From the NCBI RefSeq assembly GCF_026210795.1, contig NC_089444.1, forward strand, positions 4,516,501 through 4,580,500: 64,000 nt of DNA, written 5' to 3'. A model generated the notes under the pieces. The model did not search any database. It was not told the DNA's origin and saw only the letters and a program-made list of their open reading frames with translations. Positions within the stretch are counted from its first letter, which is position 1; each line of letters opens with the position of its first letter. The DNA is from Rhizophagus irregularis (lineage: Eukaryota > Glomeromycota > Glomeromycetes > Glomerales > Glomeraceae). Below, piece after piece: positions 23,427-34,799 of the stretch. The translations under genes were made by a program, and so were the position numbers.

Positions 23427-26400
23427 AGGCCTGACCAATTAAATTATGTGTTTTACATAACCCCCCCCTCCCTGTTTTCATGATCGACACCCAATATTAT
23501 ACAATTTCTGTAACCAATAGTATGTAGTCTTGTGATTTTGGTCTTGTGATTGTGGATATAAAAAAAAGATATTCAGATAATCTACTTGCACGAAATATCC
23601 CGTAATGGAATTATTTCTCGTTATTTCTTTTAGATTTATATATTGTCAACATGGCAAATATTCGTGTCTGTGGCTGGATTTCTTATAATTAATATAATAA
23701 TTAATATAATAAATATGTTGTATCTTATAGTAACAGTTAATGAAGGTATTCATTCTGTACTTCCTGAACAAATAGTTACAATTGCAGAAAATAAACAGTT
23801 TTCAGAGTTATATGAAGCATTTACTTCTGGTCAATTTAATAACCAAGGTGTCAAAGTTTATGTACGTCAAAATAAGGTTGACAAATGGGTAGAAGTAAGT
23901 GACGGTTTAAGTGGTGACCTTACAATTATGAAGGTTTTAGGATATAATCATGTAAAATTTACACTTCTCGTAGAACCTGTAGCAGAAGATATAGAGCCAC
24001 CTATAAACTTCCCTGACACGTTTGACATCATGATGAGAAATGCACGACAACCAAAACTTCCACAGAAACGTACTGAACATACTAGGCATGATTTATTATA
24101 TAATGAAATTATTGATCTTTTACGCAATCAAAAAGCTGGTTGGAAGGGAGGTATTCATCAAACATTAGGAAAGGAATTTATAGAACGTATTGTGAATGTT
24201 CTCTGGTATATTGATCCATATTTAGAGCTATTATGTTCTCGTTCCTGCCATCTGCCTGCGCTGTTTAAAAAATTGGCAACATACGCAAGTGATGATCCTG
24301 ATAGAAATGTATACAATATTGCATATCGTACTAGTCATCATAAAAAAGAACCTATTTCGCGTCAAAAACTGGATCTTTTAATTAAATCATTAGAATTATC
24401 TGTAGGACAACCTTGGGTGAATGATAATGAATGGAATAATATCATTCCTGCTGTAATTGCCTTGATAGAAATGATGCGAAAATATTGTGAACATCTTGTA
24501 AAAAGCCAAATAACAATGACTGCTATTCACCATAATGATGAATCAGCACGCAATCCAGTAAATAATGCTTGTTTATTTCGTGTACTTGGCTGTAAGGAAG
24601 ATCATCTGGACGAACAATATCAAGAGTTAAATGATACTATTTTACAAAGTGGGTTTTACCATTATACCGATGTTTATTCTTATCTTCCTACAGATGTTAT
24701 GAAACGTTATCGATATCTTAAAAATCTCCAGTTAACTTGTCCGATTGGAATTTATAGGTAACAAAGTCATAATTATTATCATTTGCTTATTTAATTAATG
24801 CTAATGTAATTTTTTTTAGATATGCACAAGGGAATTATCTTGGTACAATAATGTATATATGGAGAATACCAGAATCTGAAGTAACTGATGAATTCCAAGA
24901 TGAGACTGAAAAAGTTCGTATGTTAGCCAAAATTCACGAAGGATTGCCTAAGTACTTTACTCGGCAGATGAAAAAGAATGTTCTTAATAAGGTTCAGTTA
25001 ATTTATTTGCGAGTCTACAAATGCGTGGGTAGTTTATGCATAATTTAACACTAGAAACTGATAAAATTCAAAATAATATTCTAAATAATTTATATTTATA
25101 TTATTTATGCAGTATTCTTTAATAAAAACAGTTACCCCTGCTGTGTTGCGAATGCTATACTTCGATCTTACTGGTAATGCAGCTGTTACAACAAATATTA
25201 TTAGTCGCGAAGTTGAAGAAAGATTACGTTTAATGCTAGCACTTGAAGATCCATCAATAATATTTGACTTACGAGCAAATAATGGATTTAAAGGAACAAA
25301 GTTTGATGCATTCTGGGAAGAATTAGATATGTACTTTAATGAGGTATTATTTTATTTATATTAATTAGCTTTTTATTATCAAAATATAACCTACAATATA
25401 AAATTTGAATTATATAGGAAACACCAGCTGTAGATGACCGACGACACAACACAATCATGCATATGCCTTTGGCAATTTCCATACGTGATCTTTATGATAT
25501 AATTTTGGCAAGACTACGTATCAAATATGGTGATCCTCTTCCAGTTTCAATTTACACGCCATCGTATGAATGGATTCGATTACAATTTTGGCCAACAAAT
25601 CCTGTGACAATAAAAGCTGTGCAATATACAGGAAGATATCAAGTTAAATTCAAGGTGCAAGGCAGACTTCTTCGCAAAGAAAGTGTGGATGCTCATTACT
25701 GTGCAGCACTTTTTCGTTATTTACGTGAATTTTCAATACAATATCGACAATGGGTATGTTTTATATCAGCTGATGACAAGCATAAGGTCCCTATTGGAGA
25801 GGGAGTTCCTGTTTCTACTGGAGTACGCAATCGTCAATCATTAGCTGCACAAAATAATGTTTTAGGCGCAGCTGATCATGATTTTACTAAACTTTCATTA
25901 ACACCCTCGGTCATTTTTCTGGTCTCAATTCCAAAAGACATATCAGGTGGATTTTATTGTGGCGAGGTTTTTTTATCTTTTAAAGACACTGTTTTTGAAC
26001 CAAGTAGTGCTATTCGGCATACAACTGAATTTCATAATGTCATCAATACAAAATATGCACATCGTACTTCACCACCAATTTTGTGTCTTTATACTGACGG
26101 AGGACCAGATCACAGATGCACTTATGGTTCAGTTCAAGTTGCTTTGATTAGTCTCTTTTTAAGTGGAAATTATGATATGATTATTGCAGTACGGACAGCA
26201 CCTCACCATAGTTGGACAAACCCAGCAGAAAGAATAATGAGCATTTTAAATTTAGGGCTTCAAAATGTGGCAATTAAGCGAAATACAATGAGCGAAGAAT
26301 CAGAAGCACTTTTTGATAAGGTTAACACACTTGATGAAATTCGCGAAAAAGCAAATAAAAATCCTAATTTAGAAAAGGAATTACAAGAATGTATTAAAGA

Positions 26401-27743
26401 TGTTCAAAATTTATTGCATAGCCGTTCTGAAAGATTGATTTTAAAAGATCAATATTTTAAATGTTATGATGCTGCAAGTGAGCATGATATTAATGGCTTA
26501 TTTGAGGTATAAAAAATGTATTGATTTAATTTTATCCCCTATATACTTACAAACTCATACTCTAACTCTATAGTCTATGTCAAAGATCGATCCTTCATTA
26601 ACTCGTAATGATACCACACAAGTTCAATTAATGCATCATAAAGAATTGATCAAATTCATGAAAACTCATTGTCAAGAACGTGCTTATTCTTTTCAAGTAT
26701 GTTTTTTATAAATATACAGATTATTTAAATTCAATACTGTCTTATTGTTATATTTTTTTAGATAAAGAAGTGTCAAGATTTATTATGTGGTATTTGTGCA
26801 CCAATACGCCTCCCACAAACTGTCTTTGACAGTTTACATTTCTTACCTGATCCAATTCCAAAAGGTATGTTACAATCATATTTTTTTTCGCGTTAATAAT
26901 TTTTTCTCATTTATAAAATCTATTAGATAATACAGATCACTACTCTTCATTTCGTACCGTCTATGGAACAGAAACTAGTGAAGAATTTCGTCCATCAATG
27001 CAACTTAATCAAGCCAATGCAGAGCCTGCACCAAAAAGTGTACTAGTTAGTGGAAAAATTCGTGATTACATTACATGTTGTGATTGTGGAAAACGGCGCT
27101 GTGTTTATAGTGATAAAGCATTAAGCCAAGAGGAGATACGGGATTTTAATCAAGCTTTGGACACATATGATTATTCTTGTGGTGCACCTCTCTTTCCTGA
27201 TGATCATTATTTGATAGAAATTTTGTTTGTTCGTGTAAAAATATCTTGTGATACCCCTGTAGAAATTCTTTACTATTCTAGCCGAAAATCAGGAAATTTC
27301 GATATATGCTATTATTGTGGTACAGATAGTGATTTAATTGATCCGCCTAGTACATTAACGGTTAGATATAAGATAATATATCCATTGTGTCAAAAGTGCC
27401 AGGATAAAGGCAAGGAATTTAGTACTCGTTCAGAGATCAAGGTAAATAGTAGTAAGCGAAGAAAGACAAGTTAAATTAGATTAGAACACTTTTCTTATTG
27501 CGGTAAAATTGTAAATACAGATTTTATTAATAATTCATGCAATTTTATTTTTGAAAATGGGTTTTATATATGAAAAACGGAAGTATTCTATCATAAAAAT
27601 TAATCTTTACATGTTTTTATAGCACAATAAACTTTAATAAACCAGTTCGCATATTATTCATATTTGTATTTTATTTATCCCCCCCCCCTCCCGGATTTGA
27701 TTTTCTATGTTATGTAAAACATAAAATTAAGTTGGTCAGGCCT
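23427..27743. mobile_element. complete DNA transposon of unassigned DDE family, 4.3 kb
   Basis: The ends AGGCCTGACCAA (23427) and TTGGTCAGGCCT (ending 27743) are inverted. Similarity continues imperfectly for about 35 bases through TATGTTTTACATAAC, and runs of C follow on both inner sides. One gene (about 23715-27474) fills the element. One satellite-like monomer lies to the left (23370-23410, ATGATAAAAAATGTTATTTT) and the main satellite to the right, so the element sits in or at the edge of that array. I could not settle the target duplication. Confidence 0.75.
23715..27474 (+). CDS. putative DDE-type transposase of an unnamed family (7 exons, about 1113 aa)
   Basis: Exons are 23715-24757, 24820-25024, 25113-25343, 25418-26506, 26574-26696, 26762-26864 and 26927-27474. 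Every junction is GT-AG and frame-preserving; the third exon was phased by using the GTGGGT donor at 25025. The probable nuclease core lies in exon 4: CFISADDKHKVPIGEG, then LCLYTDGGPDHRCTYG, then APHHSWTNPAERIMSILN, giving acidic residues in a D...D...E order. The C-terminal third is rich in paired cysteines (LLCGIC, CCDCGKRRC, CYYCG, CQKC), likely zinc sites. I recall similar DDKHKV/DGGPDH proteins from animals and fungi but no accepted superfamily name. It is not hAT, KDZ or mariner by these motifs. The ATG at 23715 is the first in-frame methionine; another ATG at 23651 reaches a stop unless it is spliced, so the start is uncertain. No frame break is seen. Confidence 0.75.
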
Positions 27744-27747
27744 AACT

Positions 27748-28556
27748 ATGATAAAAAAAATGGTATATAACGTTAAATAACGTTATTTTAACATGTTTTA
27801 TAATAAAAAATGGTATATAACGTTAAATAACGTTATTTTAACATGTTTTATAATAAAAAATGGTATATAACGTTAAATAACGTTATTTTAACATGTTTTA
27901 TAATAAAAAATGGTATATAACGTTAAATAACGTTATTTTAACATGTTTTATAATAAAAAATGGTATATAACGTTAAATAACGTTATTTTAACATGTTTTA
28001 TAATAAAAAATGGTATATAACGTTAAATAACGTTATTTTAACATGTTTTATAATAAAAAATGGTATATAACGTTAAATAACGTTATTTTAACATGTTTTA
28101 TAATAAAAAATGGTATATAACGTTAAATAACGTTATTTTAACATGTTTTATAATAAAAAATGGTATATAACGTTAAATAACGTTATTTTAACATGTTTTA
28201 TAATAAAAAATGGTATATAACGTTAAATAACGTTATTTTAACATGTTTTATAATAAAAAATGGTATATAACGTTAAATAACGTTATTTTAACATGTTTTA
28301 TAATAAAAAATGGTATATAACGTTAAATAACGTTATTTTAACATGTTTTATAATAAAAAATGGTATATAACGTTAAATAACGTTATTTTAACATGTTTTA
28401 TAATAAAAAATGTTATATAACGTTAAATAACGTTATTTTAACATGTTTTATAATAAAAAATGGTATATAACGTTAAATAACGTTATTTTAACATGTTTTA
28501 TAATAAAAAATGGTATATAACGTTAAATAACGTTATTTTAACATGTTTTATAATAA
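27748..28556. repeat. satellite block 1, 50-base monomers
   Basis: About 16 nearly identical head-to-tail copies are present. Each contains GGTATATAACGTTAAATAAC and ATTTTAACATGTTTTATAAT. AACGTT palindromes occur twice per unit. Near-identity between neighbours points to recent amplification or gene conversion. Confidence 0.95.
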
Positions 28557-29370
28557 AAAAAATGTTATATGACGTTAAAAAAACGTTATTCTAACATGTT
28601 TTATAATAAAAAAATGTTATATGACGTTAAATAACGTTATTCTAACATGTTTTATAATAAAAAAATGGTATATGACGTTAAATAACGTTAAATAACGTTA
28701 TTTTAACATGTCTTATAATAAAAAAATGTTATATGACGTTAAATAACGTTATTTTAACATGTTTTATAATAAAAAATGTTATATAACGTTAAATAACGTT
28801 ATTTTAACATGTTTTATAATAAAAAAAATGTTATATGACGTTAAAAAAACGTTATTCTAACATGTTTTATAATAAAAAAATGTTATATGACGTTATTTTA
28901 ACGTTATTTTAACATGTTTTATAATAAAAAAATGTTATATGACGTTAAATAACGTTAAATAACGTTATTTTAACATGTCTTATAATAAAAAAATGTTATA
29001 TGACGTTAAATAACGTTAAATAACGTTATTTTAACATGTCTTATAATAAAAAAACGTTATTCCAACATGTCTTATAACGAAAAAACGTTATATAACGTTA
29101 TTTTAACGTTATTTTAACATGTTTTATAATAAAAAAATGTTATATGACGTTAAATAACGTTATTTTAACATGTTTTATAATAAAAAATGTTATATGATGT
29201 TAAATAACGTTATTTAACGTTATTTTAACATGTCTTATAATAAAAAAACGAAAAGCGTTATATAACGTTATTTTAACGTTATTTTAACATTTCTTAAGAT
29301 AAAAAAATGTTATATAACGTTATTTTAACATTTCTTAAGATAAAAAAACGTTATTTTAACATTTCTTATG
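28557..29370. repeat. satellite block 2, divergent and rearranged monomers
   Basis: The same AACGTTATTTTAACATG phrases continue with variable A-run length, insertions of extra AACGTTAAAT modules and TGACGTT variants. This looks like the older zone between two homogeneous blocks. Confidence 0.9.
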
Positions 29371-30060
29371 ATAAAATAACGTTATATAACGTTATTTTAA
29401 CGTTATTTTAACATTTCTTATGATAAAATAACGTTATATAACGTTATTTTAACGTTATTTTAACATTTCTTATGATAAAATAACGTTATATAACGTTATT
29501 TTAACGTTATTTTAACATTTCTTATGATAAAATAACGTTATATAACGTTATTTTAACGTTATTTTAACATTTCTTATGATAAAATAACGTTATATAACGT
29601 TATTTTAACGTTATTTTAACATTTCTTATGATAAAATAACGTTATATAACGTTATTTTAACGTTATTTTAACATTTCTTATGATAAAATAACGTTATATA
29701 ACGTTATTTTAACGTTATTTTAACATTTCTTATGATAAAATAACGTTATATAACGTTATTTTAACGTTATTTTAACATTTCTTATGATAAAATAACGTTA
29801 TATAACGTTATTTTAACGTTATTTTAACATTTCTTATGATAAAATAACGTTATATAACGTTATTTTAACGTTATTTTAACATTTCTTATGATAAAATAAC
29901 GTTATATAACGTTATTTTAACGTTATTTTAACATTTCTTATGATAAAATAACGTTATATAACGTTATTTTAACGTTATTTTAACATTTCTTATGATAAAA
30001 TAACGTTATATAACGTTATTTTAACGTTATTTTAACATGTCTTATGATAAAAGAACGTTA
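29371..30060. repeat. satellite block 3, 52-base monomers
   Basis: About 13 copies are present, containing ACGTTATATAACGTTATTTT and ACATTTCTTATGATAAAATA. It is the homogenised sister of block 1, with a different monomer. Confidence 0.95.
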
Positions 30061-30062
30061 TA

Positions 30063-30502
30063 CAGTGCATACAACTTAGTCCCAGCAATTAAATTTGATG
30101 AAATTTAAATCACTACTATTCATTCAAAAAAAAAGATAAACATAAAGTATAAACGTACAATGATAAATCAGATTAAGCTTAATTAAACTATGTTTTTAAA
30201 TTTTCTATAAAGTATTTTTTAATAAAGTAGTAGCAATTCAAAGTTGAAATATTTTACTATTAAATTAAATATTTGGCCATTTTATTCTGACCAGAATTAC
30301 ATATAATTCTGGCCAAAATTACTTTCGTTTAATTATTAACTATGTAAATTTGGCTAAAATTATGTATAATTCTAGCTAGAATTAAGAATTATAACTTTAA
30401 TTAAATAAATCTGACCAATAAAATTACAGGATTAAGTATTACATAATATAAAAAATTTGGCCGCTTAAAAATTTTTTTGTTGGGACTAGGTTGTATGCAC
30501 TG
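30063..30502. mobile_element. Tc1/mariner-type MITE inserted in the satellite, 440 bases
   Basis: The ends CAGTGCATACAACYTAGTCC are inverted (30063 inward and 30502 inward), flanked by TA (30061-30062 and 30503-30504). The interior is AT-rich, with several TTCTGRCCAGAATT/AATTCTGGCC-like motifs, and has no coding frame. CAGTG ends with a TA duplication fit Tc1/mariner. Confidence 0.88.
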
Positions 30503-30504
30503 TA

Positions 30505-31590
30505 TAACGTTATTTTAACGTTATTTTAACATGTCTTATGATAAAAGAACGTTATATAACGTTATTTAACGTTATTTTAACATTTCTTATGATAAAAGAA
30601 CGTTATATAACGTTATTTAACGTTATTTTAACATGTCTTATGATAAAAGAACGTTATATAACGTTATTTAACGTTATTTTAACATGCCTTATGATAAAAG
30701 AACGTTATATAACGTTATTTAACGTTATTTTAACATGTCTTATGATAAAATAACGTTATATAACGTTATTTAACGTTATTTTAACATGTCTTATGATAAA
30801 AGAACGTTATATAACGTTATTTAACGTTATTTTAACATGTCTTATGATAAAAGAACGTTATATAACGTTATTTAACGTTATTTTAACATGTCTTATGATA
30901 AAAGAACGTTATATAATGTTATTTAACGTTATTTTAACATGTCTTATGATAAAAGAACGTTATATAACGATATTTTAACACGTCTTATGATAAAAGAACG
31001 TTATATAACGTTATTTAACGTTATTTTAACATGTCTTATGATAAAAGAACGTTATATAACGTTATTTAACGTTATTTTAACATGTCTTATGATAAAAGAA
31101 CGTTATATAACGTTATTTAACGTTATTTTAACATGTCTTATGATAAAAGAACGTTATATAACGTTATTTAACGTTATTTTAACATGTCTTATGATAAAAG
31201 AACGTTATATAATGTTATTTAACGTTATTTTAACATGTCTTATGATAAAAGAACGTTATATAACGATATTTTAACACGCCTTATGATAAAAGAACGTTAT
31301 ATAACGTTATTTAACGTTATTTTAACATGTCTTATGATAAAAGAACGTTATATAACGTTATTTAACGTTATTTTAACATGTCTTATGATAAAAGAACGTT
31401 ATATAACGTTATTTAACGTTATTTTAACATGTCTTATGATAAAAGAATGTTATATAACGTTATTTAACGTTATTTTAACATGTCTTATGATAAAAGAACG
31501 TTATATAACGTTATTTAATGTTATTTTAACATGTCTTATGACAAAAGAACGTTATATAACATTATTTAACGTTATTTTAACATGTCTTAT
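30505..31590. repeat. satellite block 4, 51-base monomers that read through as codons
   Basis: About 21 copies are present, containing ACATGTCTTATGATAAAAGA and ACGTTATATAACGTTATTTA. Since 51 is divisible by three, a 17-residue unit MIKERYITLFNVILTCL repeats in one frame over hundreds of bases. I read this as a by-product of monomer length, not as a gene. Confidence 0.93.
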
Positions 31591-31599
31591 AATAAAATT

Positions 31600-31632
31600 A
31601 AGAAAAATTCGCAATTCTTGCGAATTTTTCTT
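31600..31632. other. perfect 15-base hairpin followed by T run
   Basis: AAGAAAAATTCGCAA and TTGCGAATTTTTCTT are complementary around TTC, and T residues follow. About ten bases further on, GCCCTTCGGGC is a second small hairpin. The pair closes the satellite on its right side. A function is not shown. Confidence 0.5.
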
Positions 31633-32010
31633 TTTTTTTAAGGACAGCCCTTCGGGCAGATTTGTTATTTACTTGATGTTCCAATATCTACTGCGCCACC
31701 CAAAGTGCAATACAAGATCTTAGAGAATGCGAAATGAAAATAACAGCTAATACATAAAATATTTAAATGAACATGAATTTTCAATCACTAAATATTACTT
31801 AAGAGTTTTATATTTAAGAATCCTTGGATAAATTAGTTTTTAACTGTAAATAAAAATATTGGCAAAATTAAATTTTTGTTTTGTGCAAGTACAAAAATTG
31901 ATCGACATAATATTAAAAAATGTGATTTATTCGTGATCTATCAAATTAACATTCATCTTTAGTAGCACAGTTAAATTCGGCGCAAAAAGTTAACATTATG
32001 TTGACTGTCT
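31633..32010. other. spacer between satellite and recombinase element
   Basis: AT-rich DNA with no gene or inverted ends visible. Confidence 0.45.
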
Positions 32011-32042
32011 ATGTACATGTACATGTACAGTACATGTATTAC

Positions 32043-32163
32043 TTATCTCCTGGCTAATTAGAAATAAGTAAAATTTTACTAGGATTGGATAAATGATCGG
32101 CCGAAGGCCGATCATGTTCCGATTCTAAGTAAAATTTTACTATTCCAATTAGCCAGGAGATAA
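32043..32163. repeat. 121-base nested foldback palindrome
   Basis: TTATCTCCTGGCTAATTAG pairs with CCAATTAGCCAGGAGATAA. Each arm holds a palindrome TAAGTAAAATTTTACTA, and the apex is TGATCGGCCGAAGGCCGATCA broken after 10 bases by GAA. It may be a tiny insertion in the left inverted repeat of the recombinase element, or part of the recombination site. Confidence 0.75.
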
Positions 32164-32332
32164 TTGATTTATCCCCTGCCATTTATATAGTTTAGACTAT
32201 TTTAGACTATTTTAGACTATTTTAGTCTATTGTGTAATATCAATAAATATAAATACCCTATTTGTAATCATTTTTACATTTTTTTTCTCTCCTTTTTACA
32301 TTTTTTTCTCTCCTTTTTAATTTCAAAATAAA

Positions 32333-33961
32333 ATGTCTAGTTTCAAAAAAGCCTCCGAATTATTAAATTCAAGTAATGATACTGTCACTATAAATGAATT
32401 AAAAGGAAGATTGAATCATTTAGAAAATAATCAACTTTCTGAAATACACAAATCATTATCAAAATCGTCTAATAAAGAAACATTTGATCGTCCTTGTATA
32501 GAAACTTTACAAAAGTATGTCTCTTCCGCAAAACCAAAAAATACTAACAAAAATACACGTTTATGGGTTTCTAGATTTGAAAGCTTTGTAAATGACACTC
32601 AACCAAACATAGATTTAATGACCCTTTATGACAAAAAAGCCATTGCAATGTTGTTATGTGAATTCATTATAGTTATTCAAACAAAAGACAAAAAGGAATA
32701 CAAAGCAAACTCACTGTATAATGGTATATGTGCTATAAATCGGTTTTATCAAGAAATGTTTAAAGATAGAGAACCATTCAATATACATGAGGATTTTGAA
32801 TTTAGAATAGTGCGTGATACATTACATACAAGAATGATAGAATTGGAAGAAATCAATAATGGTGAATATAATGGAGCTGATCCTCTTACTGATGAAGAAA
32901 TGGTAAAAATCTTCGAACATCCTGATATATCAAGTAATTCACCAGATGGATTATTAAGGAGAGTCTTTTTATGGGTAGGATGTTGTACAGCACGTAGAGG
33001 GGGATCATATCATAGTATTATGGCTAGCCATTTTAAAAAACGTGATGATGGAGGATATAACATTGTGACAATTCATGATAAAACTCACCAGGGAGGATAT
33101 TATCACCAAACAAATTCTAATCAACAACCTGTTCATATTATTCCACCAGATGAACCAGGAACATATGGAGCATGTCATGACATTAGAAAATACTTGAGTT
33201 TACGGCCTAATAATGCAGAAGAAAACTTTTTTCTTCGTATTAATAAAGATATTGAAGGTACAATTTTATATGATTTCTTTCTCTACAATATTTTTAACAC
33301 AAACTAATAAATTTCAATATATTATTTAGAAAATTGGTATTCTACTTTTCATTTAGGTCGAGATAAATTATCTGGAATGTTAAAAGAAATTTGTAATATT
33401 ACGGGTATTGATTGCACAAACAGAAGAATTGTAAATCATTCATTACGAAAACGTACTGCACAAAAGTTAAATGACGAAGGATTGGATTCACAAGCTATAA
33501 TGAATGTAACATTGCACCGGTCCATTGCAGGATTAAATGCGTTAGTATATATTATAATATAATATTTAATTTTTTTATTTTGTCATTAAAATTCATTTAT
33601 TTTATAGATATCGAACACAAAATGAAAAGCAAAAATTGGACATCGCAAAGTTAACACTTCCAGGCATTTCAAAGGTATCTAATTAATTCTTTATTATAAA
33701 TTATCATTATAATTATTAATTTTTTTTACACTTTATTTATAAAAGGATATTTCGATGCAAGAAAATTTGGAAAAATCTGCCGAAGATCTAAATACGGAAC
33801 AAAGAATTGAAAATTTATCATCTCAGGAAGAGACTAAAACAGAACCATTCACTGAAATTCAAAATATCACAATTCCTTTAAAGCGTAAAGATGATTTAAT
33901 TGATAATTTTCGTCTTAAGTTTGTTAAATGTAGTAATTTTACTATTAACATTACAAAATAA
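32333..33961 (+). CDS. Crypton-type tyrosine recombinase (4 exons, 472 aa)
   Basis: Exons are 32333-33257, 33330-33540, 33608-33674 and 33746-33961, with GT-AG introns of 67-72 bases and a continuous frame. The ATG at 32333 follows TTTTCTCTCC repeats. Residues about 50-180 resemble the SAM-like core-binding part of Crypton/ZMYM2/QRICH1-type recombinases. The catalytic residues of the family can all be placed: R221/R222 in CTARRGGS, K250 in HDKTHQG, H345 and R348 in NHSLRKR, H371 in TLHRS, and the nucleophile Y380 in NAYRTQN (built across a splice). The enzyme would cut and rejoin DNA through a phosphotyrosine link. The Glu/Lys-rich tail after Y380 has no recognised domain. No frame break is seen. 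Fungal Cryptons often lack terminal inverted repeats, so the flanking repeats are unusual. Confidence 0.85.
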
Positions 33962-34343
33962 ATAATTTGTCTAGTTATCTAGAGTAAATATGTACTAGAA
34001 ACGCATAAATAAATATATATAAATTGATCATCCAGTAGGTATAAGTACAATCGGATAACTGTATAAATGGTGCCGATCAGGGGATAAGTTCATGTTAATG
34101 TACTGTACATGTACATGTACATGTACATAAGTTATATAAGATTTGATGGACCTTTTTTTACCAAAAAGGAAATTTTTTTTCAATTTCATGGCAATTCTGC
34201 ATGTGGGTAAATATCAAATTAAGAAAGGATGTACATATATTCGAATTAATAAATTTGATAAATTTATAAAATGATTGACAAATGATTGACATAAAAATAA
34301 CTACTTTTGTAAAAAACGCCCAATAAAAGATTATCTCTGTGTT

Positions 34344-34799
34344 AAAAAAATTATTATTACATTACCTAGTAATAATAGTAGTTATACTAATAATATTCAT
34401 TATGATTCTTTAGATAGTGTTAGGAATTACATTTATTTTGGTAAAAATATAATAGAATTTTATACTAATCTTACTTCGTAGCGCCATCGTAGATTTTAGT
34501 AGTTTGATTTATATAATTTTATAGGGTCAATTTTACTTTCTTCTGCAGGGCGGGCTTCAACTTACCAAGTTTCGGCTAGTGTATGGGAGGTAGTGGGTTA
34601 ATTAAAGAAATGGTTTTTAGGTGTAGTTGGTTATATCTTTAATAGTTTCGTATTTAATTGCCCCACCGTCGAAGTAGATTCTTCTGATAGTTTAGTTCAT
34701 TTTTTTTATTTTACTTCTTCATTTTTGATATGTTTATAAAATTTGTATTCGCTAACTATTACTGTTCAATAAAAATAAAAATAAAAAAATTATTATTAC
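34344..34799. mobile_element. non-LTR retrotransposon 3' fragment 1 with target duplications
   Basis: The fragment 34361-34782 ends in an AATAAAAATAAAA tail and is bordered by AAAAAAATTATTATTAC at 34344-34360 and 34783-34799. It shares blocks with fragment 2, such as GGGCTTCAACTTACCAA, GTATGGGAGG and GAGTAGATT-like sequence. Long direct repeats plus a simple A-rich 3' tail are the mark of target-primed reverse transcription. No coding frame is left. Confidence 0.6.

Larger units (their letters stand above)
32011..34128. mobile_element. Crypton-like tyrosine-recombinase element between inverted repeats
   Basis: The left end ATGTACATGTACATGTACAG (32011) and the right end with the complementary GTACATGTAC series (to 34128) are inverted. 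Weaker inverted similarity continues inward: ACTTATCTCCTG against CAGGGGATAAGT, and CCATTTATATAG against CTGTATAAATGG. TA lies just outside the GTACAT repeats on both sides, but the self-complementary microsatellite makes the border uncertain. The only gene is the recombinase at 32333-33961. Confidence 0.6.

Noticed and set aside
27748-31590. CRISPR-like array
   Set aside because: The units are contiguous satellite monomers without unique spacers, in a eukaryotic genome.
30538-31723. Possible repetitive protein MIKERYITLFNVILTCL
   Set aside because: The period equals the satellite monomer; no start, splice or terminator signals suggest expression.
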